Assembly: GCF_905220415.1 (NCBI RefSeq)
Contig: NC_059541.1
Span: forward strand, 3,918,501-3,982,500
Direction of reading: 5' to 3'
DNA length: 64,000 nt
Source: Colias croceus
Taxonomy: Eukaryota > Arthropoda > Insecta > Lepidoptera > Pieridae
The position numbers were made by a program, and so were the translations under genes. Below, piece by piece: positions 47,310 to 59,380 of this stretch (positions are counted from its first letter, which is position 1; each line of letters starts with the position of its first letter). The notes beneath the pieces are model-generated. The model made no database searches. It saw nothing but the letters and a program-made list of their open reading frames with translations, and was not told where the DNA came from.

Positions 47310-48312
47310 GTAAGTAAATGTTATGGAACAGATTCAAAAGCTAAGGAATTAAAATATATTTGTAAATTTGGATGTAATACTGTCAAAGAGTAATTTTAAG
47401 ATAAAATTACTTCCTAAAAATAGATAGAGTTGGATTCTAGACTACGTATATTCCCTAAACCAATATGCAACGTGATTCTTACTAAGTACGATAATATCTT
47501 TACCTTCCAATCATTCATTTCACGAATATCAACTTTTCCTTTATTTTGAAGAGAAATACCTAGTAATAATACGATAAGTAACAAATAGAATATAATATTT
47601 ATGTAATGTTGGTATAATTACTTAAAGCCGAAAAAATTAATGAATATGTATTAAATTAACTACACGCGTAAAATTGCATTAATATACCTACACTTTCTGC
47701 TTTTGGATGCTGATTTTGATTTATTAAAAAACTAAATAGATTGTCCTATTGTAGATAAAGATATTGGTATGATTATCTTAAAAAAAACAATTATTATTAT
47801 ACCTATATACCTATATAATATGTATGCAAAGTGAACTCAAATCAACGAAGCGTCGTTCGACTTTGTTCATTAAATGTTCAAGTATTCCTATCTCAAGACA
47901 CATCCTCGTCAAAATTAGCTCTCGTTTATTTAATACTCGTGACAATCACAAGGGGAGACCGGAGTGAAATAACAATCTAAGGCATCATTTCATTACGTGC
48001 TATCTTACTTTTGTTTTAGGGATTACATAAATCTTGTCGGGCTGCATTGTTTACTCCCGCATGTAAAGTTGTAAATAATATTATGTCCTCAATGTAAAAT
48101 ATTTGTCTAATAATAATTTGAAAATCTGAAATCCTATTAATGTTAGATATTGTACTATAGTTGAATTTCTTGCGAAACTTCGGCTGTAAACTTCTCCGAT
48201 CTAAACCAATTTAAAGGTAAGTAAACTATATATTTTAAAAATGTGCAATAAAAGCGTACACTCCGGGTTCATACAGGGTACAATTTTGCTTGTTTCATTG
48301 GAAATATACTGA

Positions 48313-48370
48313 GGATTGGCAAACTGCCTCGACGACGGATACATATGTCGGGTTACGGTTTGCCAAATCC
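48313..48370. repeat. Inverted repeat in a GC-richer patch
   Basis: GGATTGGCAAAC at 48313-48324 faces GTTTGCCAAATCC at 48358-48370, differing by one inserted A, with 33 bases between. The surrounding 48310-48470 is GC-richer than its neighbours. It is a possible regulatory element or a foldback relic. Confidence 0.5.
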
Positions 48371-49379
48371 GTATCTATGTAGGTAAGCCGGATGACGCCG
48401 AATCAATTACGGGCAAGTTTAAATCGTCCCTGGTAAATCGCGCCACGGCGTGATGCGTAAACAAAATGTAAAAGGAAAATGTTTGAGTTTCGAGTGTTCT
48501 GACACAAACTCGTTATTTGTTGGTTAGTTGTGTTTTTGTATTAATTAGACCAATTAATTTTCAGGGATACGTGTATACATGAAAGTTGTGTGACGGTTTA
48601 ATGAAAAATTGGTTACATTTGTATACAAAGATAATTATTATAACCACAATAACGAACAGTACCTATTTCTGTTCGTTAGTTAACAAACCTTGTCTTTTGT
48701 TTTTCAGATGTATTGAGTAGGTAAGCCTTTTAATATAGAAAAGCAAACTTTATCTTCAAAACTGTAAAATCTTAAAAAAAAGTTTTTGCTTGTTATATTT
48801 ATGAAAACTGAAAAGGTTATCTGAAGAGCTGCATCTGATATGTAGATTAAAATACCCAAATGCAAACTTCATCAGACATATTAAAATAGGAAAATTTCGA
48901 TTTTATCTTAGAGCATATTATTACCTAATATTCAGGTTGCAAATTGACTTCTATCTTCGTTAAGCGATCGCAAGGGTCAACCTAACACTGTTAGTAAGAT
49001 GGCACATGGGAGATAAAGTTGGAGTGGTTGCTACACTGCACTTACTAGAACCCAATGGGAATTATTTACTTATTATACAGAAAAACGTAATTTTACGCAA
49101 ATTCTCATGTTCAAATTTCACTCTATGATAAACTTGTAGTATTTGGATACATAAAATAAGTATTTAAAATTTTAGGCTGGCATTAAAAAAAGTTCGTTTT
49201 ATTCGAAACAATAATTGTACAAGAGTATTCTTGGAATCTCTTACTATTATGAATACAGAGAGCTGTGAAAAAATAAGAAAATCAGAGGAAAGCACTAAAA
49301 GTTCCGGGAAAGTTTAAAATTTACACCAAAACAAAGACAAGGGAGCGAAAAGTGTGAAATGTGTTGATTTTTATATTAG

Positions 49380-49427
49380 GCCATAAAAGTCCTGACAGCA
49401 CGCATTCTCAAACGAGCGTCCGGAACG
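49380..49427 (+). CDS. Candidate 48-nt cassette exon
   Basis: It is bounded by a pyrimidine-rich acceptor ending TATATTAG and a perfect donor GTAAGT at 49428-49433. Its length is a multiple of three. Two frames are open: one reads AIKVLTARILKRASGT (phase 0) and one HKSPDSTHSQTSVRN with split codons at both ends (phase 1-1). The local composition is GC-richer than the flanks. No host gene is identified, so it is speculative. Confidence 0.2.
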
Positions 49428-49433
49428 GTAAGT

Positions 49434-52400
49434 TTGCTTCAAGTAGATATTCCTTTTTAGAGCTTTTGTTCTTTCACTTTAAAAGCTTTGAAACAATTTG
49501 TGTATTCGTTTGAGAATAATACGTATAATTTCGTGTTTCGTGTCTAAAAGCGTATGTAGCATTCATTATACAATATACATAGCACGAAGCGAATCGTGAA
49601 ACGGCGGTAATAAACTCATTGTTTTAATTTTAATCATGTTTTATATTCTGTGACAGGATGAGAGAAATGTATTTTATTATGCCTGTTAATTGGTTGCATA
49701 TTAGAGAGTAGAAATAACCAGATATCGTTGAAATACTTTATTTTAATTACAAAAAAAAATTAATATATATAATAAATTTTGTAAATATTTTGATGCATTA
49801 TTATTAATAAGTATTTGTTTATACTAAGTAAATAGATCATTTATTTGTCATAATGTCTGTATTTAATAAAAATAGGGTTCTTCATAAATATGCCCCATTA
49901 CTGACTACAGTATTAACTAATTTAAACCATATACAAACAAGATTTATTTTGATTTAATATTTGATGTGACGGTCACATTATATACCAAGAATATACTTTT
50001 ATCTGAGTGCTTTCAACGAGTAAAGTTCGCATTCTGAATTTCAAAAAAAAAATGAATAAAAGCATGAATGAATAAAGACTTCTTTGCATACAGCTTACAG
50101 AACGAATGTTCAAGTTCAACGTACCTTCAACGCAAGTCGCAGAACTAGGAAATCGTCCATTGTGTAAAGAGAAAAAACTACCACATCCGTCACCAAGGGC
50201 CCTCTACACCGTAGGCGCTGTATGCGAGTGTACTCGAGTGTCAGCAAAACACCATGCACTCTAACACAACGCACAAAGGTTCAAAATCGTCCAACTAACT
50301 CGCTGTCCATACTTTCCACTTTACGGAAACCGGTAATTCCCAAGTGTACTTTTGTTGTAAACGCTTTTCTTAAGAACGCGTTGAAAATTAAATGTTCATT
50401 TCGTTTACGGAGGTTTTTTTTAACAATTATGTTTCCACTTTTTAATTATAATTACAAATTTAATTACACCAACGACATAAATTAAAATTGAGGAGAGATA
50501 ATAAAAAGCTACATAAATGAAAATGCTTCAAATTTGAAAAAATAATTTAGATGTTTAGATATGGTTTAGAAACTTTCCACAGTTGCGGTTATTGAAATAT
50601 AAACAGAAATTTGTTAAAACTACTGAAATATGTAAAATAGTTCTCAAATTAGAACGTGTACAAACGTATAAACAACTTATATTTTCAGTAGTTCTATTCA
50701 GCGAACTGTATTCAAAGAGACAGCTTTATTTCATCTTGAAATAACTATATCATAAACCTGTACAGAACCGCTTTAAAATTAAAATATAAATACAGGGCTT
50801 CAAGCGCTTTGTAAGCATTAATTACTAACACATACATTATTAACTTTAATCACGTGGAAACTATGAAACTGCGCTAATGAAAAAACTTTCACGAGAGCAG
50901 TTGACATCATGTTTACGGATTTTCAAATAAATTCTATTCAGCGGGAAGAGTGAAATCCGAAATATAAATGGGAGCTATTGTGAGTGTTTTCATTACACGG
51001 TAGCTATAAATAAAAGTTGACTTTTCATGTTCGGACTGGAATTGCAATCGGGGGCTTCAATGGAACGGCAGACTGAGGAAATCAATGGATATAACTAATG
51101 GCTGTTCGTCTGTCGAAACGTATTCGAGGTAGAGGTGACGGGGTAGCTTGTGACGGGATAAAATAACTCCTGTAATGAACTATGAGTAGTTAGTCTAGCG
51201 AAGCTAGCAGCTAGTCGTGCGTGAATCCCGATTCGACTATGATTATTCATCAAAATGAAAATAGTGGATCGTTATTTATTATTCTTAATGGTGTTTAGAA
51301 TTTTGTAGTGAAAGGTATTGAAGTGAAAACTATAAACACTATTGATATTATAACCGTAGATTTTATGATACAATGAATGTACCAGATGAAGAAGAAATAA
51401 CAAGGTGTCTGATATTAAGTAAAGTTTCTCAAACAGCATTTTACGTTGTTTCGGCAAAAATTTAACAGTTTGCGAATGCAGTACAATAGTCGTGATTTGT
51501 AGCCCACTCGCAACACGCAGAGTTTCGCTTCGTAATATATGAAAGTGCTAACACACGAATTGGAAAATTGTGTATTGGCCAATAAAACACTTGACAAGAA
51601 CACAGTTTCTACCATCGATCGGTACTCCACTGCAGAAATGTTATTTTGCTTGTATATTACACACTTTTGTCCTGTCATCCTCTTTTTAATAACAAGATAA
51701 AATTGTTCATGGTCAATTATGTTTTATAACAAAACAGGTCGTAAATGCTTGTGTTTAAAAAATAATACATGAAAATGTGAAGCGAATTCATAAAATAACT
51801 TAATACCCGATATAAAACGCTTCTCCTAAAAGAAAACGTAAATCATAAAATCTCACTGGAATACCTTTAAAAAGTTAAAATTTTGTCACCAGTTTATGTG
51901 TTTTTGTTTTTATCTATCATAAAATATTTTAGATATTTTATTTTTCGCTCAAAAATGTTCTGGGAACAATACAATGAAACAAAGAAAGTTTTCTTATTTA
52001 AAGTCCGGCGATAAAACAAAAGTGTGCCTTCAGATTTAAATCTTGGGGTCATTAGAGAGTCAAGTTAGCATACATTTTAATATCGCGAGACAGCTGTGAC
52101 TCTGAAATAGGGCCCGCTTTTGCAAAATGTCAAAACAACCGTGTTTTATTTATATTTTCTCCTCCCTGTATCTAACGCAGGATTTATTATAGCAATATTC
52201 TGTCGGACAAGTCTGATATTATGTTGAAGGCAATGTTTTCTTACCGACTATAAAATACATGAATATTTTATGTCGAGCCCATACATCGCCTAGTTATTTC
52301 TTATTTACATGGAATTTAATGGATTCAAGAGTAGTTTTTATAGGGAATTCTTGCTTTGAAGCGCGACTGTAATTACTGATCGATATCTTTTATAGAGCTA

Positions 52401-52639
52401 AAATAATTGTTTAGTAACGGTTGTATTAATTATGCATTGTACAGAAGCTATTCAATCAATATGCACTAGATCATTGTGACAAAGAGACATGTTCGGATGC
52501 CGAACACTGCAATAAGCGGCTTAATTAAAACGTCTAATTACGTTTTGGTATTAATGTGTGGGAATTTCAAGTTCAGTTGCAATGCGTTTGACTTGTTCGT
52601 GTGTTGATTACATTTCTACGTACTTCCATATTACATCAT
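49434..52639. other. AT-rich non-coding stretch
   Basis: No supported gene. The patch at about 50105-50345 is GC-richer and lacks a convincing open frame. The rest is AT-rich. Confidence 0.5.
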
Positions 52640-52860
52640 TACTAGCTGCGCTCAGCGGTTTCACCCGCGTGGCTCCGCTTCTTTTGGTCTTATCGTGATG
52701 ATCTACAGCCTATAGCCTTCCTCGATAAATGGGCTATCCAACACCGAAAGAATTTTTCAAATCGGACCAGTAGTTCTTGAGAATAGCGCGTTCAAACAAA
52801 TATACATACAAACAAACAAACTCTTCAGCTTTATAATATTAGTATCTATAGATATACCTT
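52640..52860 (-). repeat. Lepidopteran TATACTAATATTATAAA family, copy 2
   Basis: The reverse complement carries ACTAATATTATAAAGCTGAA, GTTTGTTTGT, GAACTACTGGTCCGATTTGA and CTATAGGCTGTAGATCATCA. It ends at CGCAGCTAGT. It has the same order as copies 1 and 3. Confidence 0.8.
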
Positions 52861-53701
52861 CTAGGTAATATCCAATTTATAAAGAAAATTTAGATAATAA
52901 TACGCATCTTTGTGGTTGTTTGTGTTGGAATATTTTTTCCATCGAACATTTTCCTGTCGGAATGGGATTATTTTCCTGCTCTTGTTTTATTAATTTGGAT
53001 ATCCACATTTCTTACTAAAATATGATGACGAATAATTATTTTATTCTTAAATACGTTTTGAATAATGACTTTTGAATTGGAATAAAATATCATTCCATTG
53101 AGCAATAGCTCAAACTCTTTATGTATTTATTGTACCTACATAAAAAAAATAATTAATAATGAAGATGATTAAATACTAAAGTAGTATAAGTAAAGTACTT
53201 ACAACAAGTAAAAGCTTTTAAAATCCTACTATTAATTTACGGTTCCTTTAGTTTGTAATTACACAAACATCCGTCAAATGTTTACCACACAATAAACATT
53301 TGACGGATTTATCGTAATTCAAATCAAGTTTTTCCTTACTAATCGTTAATATAACATTCTTGAATTTGGCTCTATATTAACTGGTGTTATTTCTTCATTT
53401 ACATACACCAGATTTCCCAAGAGCTAACAAATCACTTACCTACTCCACCGTAACATAAACCAGTTAATAGTTTAGATTTATTGATTGATGAAATTCTATG
53501 CGTTTTCGGGTTTGCTAATTGATATAATATAATATAGTAACCTATATGTCTCTGTATATTATGAGTTATTCCTATGCTATTAAAGACAGATGTAGTGATA
53601 TTTTTACTATGTAATTGTTTACGCATTGCGAGATAGAGATATAAAGCTTCCTTATCATTAACTCAAATATTATTTATGGGATATGCCTCATAATAATCTA
53701 T
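52861..53701. other. AT-rich non-coding stretch
   Basis: No gene. It contains the perfect hairpin at 53269-53308. The last four bases, CTAT at 53698-53701, are the target duplication of the LTR element. Confidence 0.5.
53269..53308. repeat. Perfect 15-bp inverted repeat (hairpin)
   Basis: ATCCGTCAAATGTTT at 53269-53283, loop ACCACACAAT, AAACATTTGACGGAT at 53294-53308. The arms are perfect. It may be a foldback relic or a small hairpin RNA; there is no other support. Confidence 0.75.
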
Positions 53702-53938
53702 TCTTAACGATTTTAAATTCAACCTAGAAAGGTCTTATTCCTTACAAAATGACTTTATATGTCTACTTTCAACAATCAAATAATAATCGACTCAAAATAA
53801 TTATTAACACAACTAAGCACAACAATAACGACCGTTACGTCCGAGAGCCTAACGGAAAGTGTGTCAAATCTGCTGTTCAACTCATTTTTATAAACACCCA
53901 CTCGGTTCGGGTTGCCAGTTGGGAATTAATTTATAACA
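53702..53938 (-). repeat. LTR (3' LTR if minus-oriented)
   Basis: 237 bp, identical to 55413-55649 as far as I can compare by eye. Identity implies a recent insertion. Confidence 0.9.
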
Positions 53939-54340
53939 CGGCCGTTCCTGACAGTGCGGCGTCCTCGACCGCAGCATGACTTCCACCACTAGCATCAGAT
54001 CCATCCATCATCGTCATCATCATCATCATCGTCTTAGCGCTGTCTCAGAAACAAAGGAAAATTGTTAGCGATCAACCTAGTTTCGCGTTATAGCCTGAAG
54101 CGTATATCTTATGCAGGGGAACGAAAAATGACGTTCATCTCTATTTTACCATTACCAGTGCCATGGACGCAAGCGTGCACTCAAGCGGCCATAAACAAGG
54201 TGTATTAAAAAGCAAATACTTATTACAGAATTAGATACCTTCAGACTTAACACGAATATAGATAAAACTCAAAATGTAATACACCGTCGTAACGACAGTG
54301 GCTCCAAGTGCTCTCATAAGAGACAACCTGTAAAAAAACA

Positions 54341-54941
54341 GAGACCCATACATTTTGCATGTTCTCTAAGTGGCCTAAACACATTAGCACCACAAAAATT
54401 TAAAACGGAGAGACCCATACCTTTTGTACGTTCTCTAGTGGTCTATAAACAATAGCACCACAAACTTTCAAAACAGAGACCCATACCTATGTATGTCCTC
54501 TAGTGGTCTATAAACAATAGCACCACAAACTTTCAAAACGGAGAGACCCATAACTTCGTATGTTCTCTAAGTGGTCTATAAACAATAGCACCACAAACTT
54601 TCAAATCGGAGAGACCCATACCTTCGTATGTTCTCTAGTGGTCTATAAACAATAGCACCACAAGCTTTCAAAACGGAGAGACCCATACCCTCGTATGTTC
54701 TCTAAGTGGTCTATAAACAATAGCACCACAAGCTTTCAAAACGAAGAGACCCATACCCTCGTATGTTCTCTAAGTGGTCTATAAACAATAGCACCACAAG
54801 CTTTCAAAACGGAGAGACCCATACCCTCGTATGTTCTCTAAGTGGTCTATAAACAATAGCACCACAAGCTTTCAAAACGGAGAGACCCATACCCTCGTAT
54901 GTTCTCTAAGTGGTCTATAAACAATAGCACCACAAACACAA
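54341..54941. repeat. 67-68-bp tandem repeat, nine copies, inside the LTR element
   Basis: Each unit contains GAGACCCATACC, CGTATGTTCTCTAAGTGG and TCTATAAACAATAGCACCAC. Starts lie near 54341, 54409, 54476, 54543, 54611, 54677, 54746, 54813 and 54881. Right-hand copies are nearly identical and left-hand copies more diverged, so expansion proceeded at the right side. Confidence 0.95.
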
Positions 54942-55412
54942 AGTCTTCGACAGCAGCGGTGAGTGGCTACCGTCGATTCTCGTTCGCGCAGGCATCCCGG
55001 CGCCGTAGATTGGTTGCAAGCAGCCCGGAAGCCCGTTGTCAGCAACAGCAGCGGTGCAGTGGATGTGCAGCGCACGTGCCATTGCCAGCGCACAGCACAT
55101 CGAACCACTGGGAACCCTTGTTGCCTCCTTCAACACGTAGCATGTTGAGAACTGTCCCGTAAGACCTGTTATCATCATAGCAACTAGTTATTTTCTTAAC
55201 AACTTTGCTTCCCCGACTCGGCCTAACCTGACCATGACTAATCAATAACCCCAAGGTACTTAATGACACCCGCTCACAGGACGCAACGGACGTTATTACG
55301 CTACGGTTGAGATAATGTTCTTTCAACACTGAACAACTGAACTGAACAACAACTAATTTGCACTAAATTTAGATGGCAAACGGTCTAAAACGCGTGGCAA
55401 TCCCAATTCTGA

Positions 55413-55649
55413 TCTTAACGATTTTAAATTCAACCTAGAAAGGTCTTATTCCTTACAAAATGACTTTATATGTCTACTTTCAACAATCAAATAATAATCG
55501 ACTCAAAATAATTATTAACACAACTAAGCACAACAATAACGACCGTTACGTCCGAGAGCCTAACGGAAAGTGTGTCAAATCTGCTGTTCAACTCATTTTT
55601 ATAAACACCCACTCGGTTCGGGTTGCCAGTTGGGAATTAATTTATAACA
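55413..55649 (-). repeat. LTR (5' LTR if minus-oriented)
   Basis: 237 bp. On the minus strand it begins TGTTATAAATTAATTCCC and ends CGTTAAGA. TATAAA lies near 55597-55603 and AATAAG near 55445-55450, which would supply the promoter and polyadenylation signal. Confidence 0.9.
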
Positions 55650-55857
55650 CTATACTAATATTATAAAGCCGAAAAGTTTGTTTGTTTGTTTGTTTGAACG
55701 CACTAATCTCGGGAACTACTGGTCCGATTTGAAAAATTCTTTCGGTGATAGATAGCCCATTTATTGAGGAAGGCTATAGGCTATATATCATCACGCTAAG
55801 ACCAACAGTAGCGGAGCAATGCGGGTGAAACTGCGGGGAACAGCTGGTAATTAATAT
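55650..55857 (+). repeat. Lepidopteran TATACTAATATTATAAA family, copy 3
   Basis: CTATACTAATATTATAAAGC, TTTGTTTGTTTGAACGCAC, TCTCGGGAACTACTGGTCCG and AGGCTATAGGCTATATATCA, ending CTGCGGGGAACAGCTGG. Its first four bases were duplicated when the LTR element inserted at its very 5' end. Confidence 0.85.
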
Positions 55858-58800
55858 TTATTCTAGTTCAAGTGGTGCGTCGCCGTAACATATAAAATTG
55901 GAATACATTTTTTGCAGCATTACTTTCAACAACAACAATAATAGAGTTCTCTAATCATAAGTAACACAAAATCTTTATATTAATATAAGAAAAAAAATTG
56001 TAAGCCTTGTAAAGTACGTAACAAAGGTTACCTTAAACACGCCTTCAATTAGGCAACCGTTAATTGAATTTCCTCTTTCGTTTCAATGCACTTATTGGCT
56101 TATTCCACTCAGTGATCTAAGGTTCTTACGAGTAAAACCCATCAAGATTGTCTTTGCGTTTAGAACGCCTTCGGTTTTTGAAGCGTAGCAGAAATCGTTG
56201 AGTGGAAATAAGAATATTTTCTTCAGCATAATATTTTAATATCTTTAACTACCTTGTTATTAATTTTTTAACGAAAATCTCGTTTCAATAAAGACACATT
56301 TTATAATATGTAGTTTTAGGTCTGCAGTTGATGTTATCTTTTTAGTATCATGTCCAATGTAGGTATATTTATAATGTTCTTATATTTTGTATTCAATTTT
56401 GCTTTTTCAGAGAATAAAATAATGATAATGATTATGATTAATATCACATACAATAAAAAATCCATCTGACTTAAAGATATTTTCGAAAAAGACACGATTT
56501 ACGAAAAACTGCAAGTGAATCTTCGAAGATTATAATATGCTGAGAACTATTCAAAATATGTCATCAAAAGTGATTCCTACTGCCGCCATTACCGGGCTAT
56601 AATAGTCTTCGACAGTGAACTTCAGAGCGATATGCAAATAAGTTCAAATTGCATATGCACTATCATAATGGGGACGCTTTATAGTATTCGACGTTGAGTT
56701 TGAATATCATTAAACGGATATTCTGAATATATTACCTTTTTTTTAATATGGTTATTTTCAGTTTTTAGAATAATTGTTGAATAGCTATGAAAGAAGTACA
56801 CCACAGTACCTAAAAACTAGCGTTATACAAAATTTTTCAAGACAAATAAAATCTGGTAAAATTTTAAAATTGTGTAGTTAATAAACCTCCGTTTATTTCT
56901 TCTATTTGCTTCCTTTGCTCCCAGTATTACTTCTATTCTATTTTTAACAGTTCTACTCAAATGTATTAAAAATTGTCTTAACCTTTCATTTCAGCCTAAA
57001 ACACTTATCACTTAGGGGTATGCAAAACTGGCCAATTCACTACCGTTTCATAGCAGTTTGGTAACTAACATTGTGTCACGAATTTTTATATATATATAGA
57101 GAAGAAGATATAAGCCTTCTGCTATCGTACAATAATCGAAATATTGGCGATGTCACACACAGCAGTGGTCGCGCTATCACGGCGACCGCAATTTCTTGTC
57201 TGTCACAGACACTCGACACAAGTTTAGCTTGTTACCGGCTAATGGTCTCCTAACAAATATTTTAAAATAATTGACGGCACAATTTCGTATAAATTTAAAG
57301 TCAATTCAGTAACGTAGATAACAAATCTTTATAGTTTATTTACGGATTGCTACAATGTTATTCGACCAACGAATTTGTAGAATAAAGCTATCAAATGTTT
57401 TACAGATTCAGAAATTAGATCGTTACCGTATAGTTTATAATCTAGTCTGTAAGTATAAATAGGTATATATGTATATAGTTTGTAATTACTTTAATATTTG
57501 TGCGAGGCGGTTGGCAAGCTAATAATTAATAATCAAAATGAAAATTTAAATGTGTACATTCAGGCATGTATATTCAAAGAACTCGAAAACGTTTCATGTA
57601 ATGGATAAAAGTTTTTTTACTGCATAGAGTAGGTACAAATAAACTATGGTAAAAAAAACACTGCAAAGATTGCCAGTTTTATAAAATCATTAATAAAGTC
57701 ACAATCAGTAAAAGAACAACTTAGAATCTAAAATGCACACAATTCTCGAACTGTAGAATTTTGCTTTCGCGCTGCACGTTCTCATTTTCATTTCTTAGTT
57801 GGGGTTAATTATCCTAAGTAACGTTCCGCAAAATAGTACGGTGCAATTAAGTACGGCTCGTTTCTTCAACTCGGTATACCTCCCGAGCGCTTAAATCTTG
57901 CTTTGTGGTCACAGTTTAAACTGTTCCAACCATGAAAACTTGTGAGTATTTAGAACGTAATAAATGCTCTTTTAAAATTTACTTCTACACAAGTTCTTGA
58001 TCATATCGCGAACTTTTTGTAGATGTAAGTTTAACATAGTTTGAAATGAATGCATTTACATTGCATTTTAACTTTAAGCGAGTTTTGCGTTTAAGCGGAG
58101 TTCCCTAATGTGCCTTCTTTCTCGTGACAAAATTGCATTGTAATATATTTGTAGTGGGACTTTGTTGATATTGTTAAGTTTATTATTCATTTTTAAATCT
58201 AAACATGAACAAGCATATATAATAGCATTAAGAATAGAGTTACGACATTATAAGTAATTGTGTACTAAACATGAATATGTTTGGTATTTACAAATTACAG
58301 AATAACGGACACATTTTAGGTGTAGCAATTCTCTAACTAAATAGGTACACCCGTCTCTTTACAAACAAGTACAAGAAATTATGTGCAATAGAGTAATTAC
58401 GTAGAGATGAACGATATTTGGCCCTAAATGAATATTTACGAACGTAGCCTAACGTTATTCAAATACTTTTAGTGAATCCCGCCTTCGTATTCCTAATTTT
58501 GGCATATAATTGAAATCGGTAGCTAGTGTTTTCCAATATAATCGTTAATAGTAAATTTGTTGTGAATATCTTTTTTGATTTAAAGATGTTCTGTCATTTA
58601 AATAAGCAATACAAGCAATAATTTTGCCGCTTGAATAAAACGTTTCTCATCTTTACGTTATTGTCCATAAAACAGCATTGTCTAACTTTATAAAATGAAC
58701 AAGTCATTTCGCTACGGAAAAGCTGAAGGCTGTGAAAAGTTGGCGGGTAAAAGAAACTTGCAAAATCAGGTATTCGCGAAAAAGAAATACTTGAAGAGAA

Positions 58801-58911
58801 TCTCTCTCACAACAATGACGCATCATTTTCGAGATCACTTAAAATTTGCTAAACTCGTGTTTACTAAACTTTTAATTGCTTGATAAACTTTTACGACACA
58901 ATATTATGAGT
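55858..58911. other. AT-rich non-coding stretch
   Basis: No supported gene. A possible minimal first exon, ATGAAAACTT followed by GTGAGT, lies at 57932-57941 and is discussed under findings. The plus-strand frame at 58695-58883 (62 codons) has no supporting signals. Confidence 0.45.
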
Positions 58912-58921
58912 TTTATTTATT
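58912..58921 (-). terminator. Polyadenylation signal of the 106-residue gene
   Basis: On the minus strand AATAAATAAA lies about 40 bases after the stop codon. It contains two overlapping AATAAA hexamers. Confidence 0.55.
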
Positions 58922-58959
58922 CTTTACGAGGAAAATATAACACTCAAAATGTTAATCAG

Positions 58960-59280
58960 TTATTGATTGTCTTGAATCTCGCGTATGTAACATGGTTTGT
59001 CAGACGACCATTGATCTTGTAATACTCGAATGTTGTTCCGTTTTCTCCTTTGGCGCTTTCTGTGTTTCCTCTCTTCGTTGTTTCCTTCAGGCTTATTAAA
59101 AGGATTAAAATTTGGTGCAATGTTGCAGACCCGTAGACCTTCTCTTAAGAAAGGACAATCCAATCGTTGACCTACGATGAACTTTAGAAATTTCGCCATG
59201 TACACAGTTACGATAAATAATATCCCATAATACAACACCTTCTGGGTTAAAGATTCTTCAGGTTCTTTGTAAACTAGCAT
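58960..59280 (-). CDS. Small single-pass membrane protein, unknown function (106 aa)
   Basis: An intronless frame of 106 codons and the best candidate host gene in the window. The start sits in a favourable context (ACAACA before ATG), and an in-frame TGA lies five codons upstream, so the ATG is the true first one. Residues about 15-38 form one membrane helix containing LYYGILFIVTVYMAKFL. The middle holds a few cysteines. Residues about 72-86 are strongly basic (RKHRKRQRRKRNN) and probably cytosolic or nucleic-acid facing. An AATAAATAAA signal follows the stop. No signal peptidase site is evident. I do not recognise a family. A P-like transposon lies about 93 bases upstream of the ATG, probably inside its promoter or 5' UTR. 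Alternatively it is a chance open frame, but the combined start context, helix and polyadenylation signal argue against that. Confidence 0.6.
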   Translation of the reverse strand: MLVYKEPEESLTQKVLYYGILFIVTVYMAKFLKFIVGQRLDCPFLREGLRVCNIAPNFNPFNKPEGNNEERKHRKRQRRKRNNIRVLQDQWSSDKPCYIREIQDNQ

Positions 59281-59380
59281 TGTTGTTGAAAATCATAACA
59301 AACAATTTTTACTTTAACTAAAATTTGGACATAATGAAATGACAATAATGTCATCTATCAAAAACCATCATGAGCACGAT

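Larger units (their letters stand above)
45241..49379. other. AT-rich non-coding stretch with possible splice signals
   Basis: Mostly featureless. It contains a 20-bp palindrome at 46459-46478, a possible signal-peptide exon at 47269-47309 and a GC-richer inverted repeat at 48313-48370. Several GTAAGT-like donors are clustered here, which would fit an intron-rich gene, but no chain of exons in phase could be built. Confidence 0.4.
53702..55649 (-). mobile_element. Non-autonomous LTR retrotransposon with internal minisatellite
   Basis: Two 237-bp direct repeats, identical by eye, flank a 1474-bp core. The target duplication CTAT lies at 53698-53701 and 55650-55653. Removing the element restores the opening CTATACTAATATTATAAA of the repeat at 55650. 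Minus orientation is preferred. The LTR then starts TGTTATAAATT, has a TATAAA-like box about 48 bases in and AATAAG about 200 bases in. The core lacks gag, protease, reverse transcriptase and integrase motifs. A 96-codon minus-strand frame (55329-55039) just inside the 5' LTR has no recognised domain. A primer-binding site is not certain: the bases after the LTR, TCAGAATTGGGATT, do not start with TGG. It is probably mobilised by an autonomous relative. Confidence 0.88.

Noticed and set aside
48704..48731. Thirteen-base segment between a strong acceptor (TTTTTCAG) and a donor (GTAAGC)
   Set aside because: The implied micro-exon carries a stop in two of the three frames and has no partner exon in phase.
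53749..53979. Plus-strand 76-codon frame in the left LTR, repeated in the right LTR at 55460
   Set aside because: It lies within the LTR and runs against the preferred orientation of the element. Its duplication simply reflects the two LTRs.
54872..55329. Several overlapping frames in the GC-rich part of the LTR element
   Set aside because: Five frames overlap on both strands and none has recognisable gag or pol motifs. Only the 55329-55039 minus frame is mentioned, without a function.
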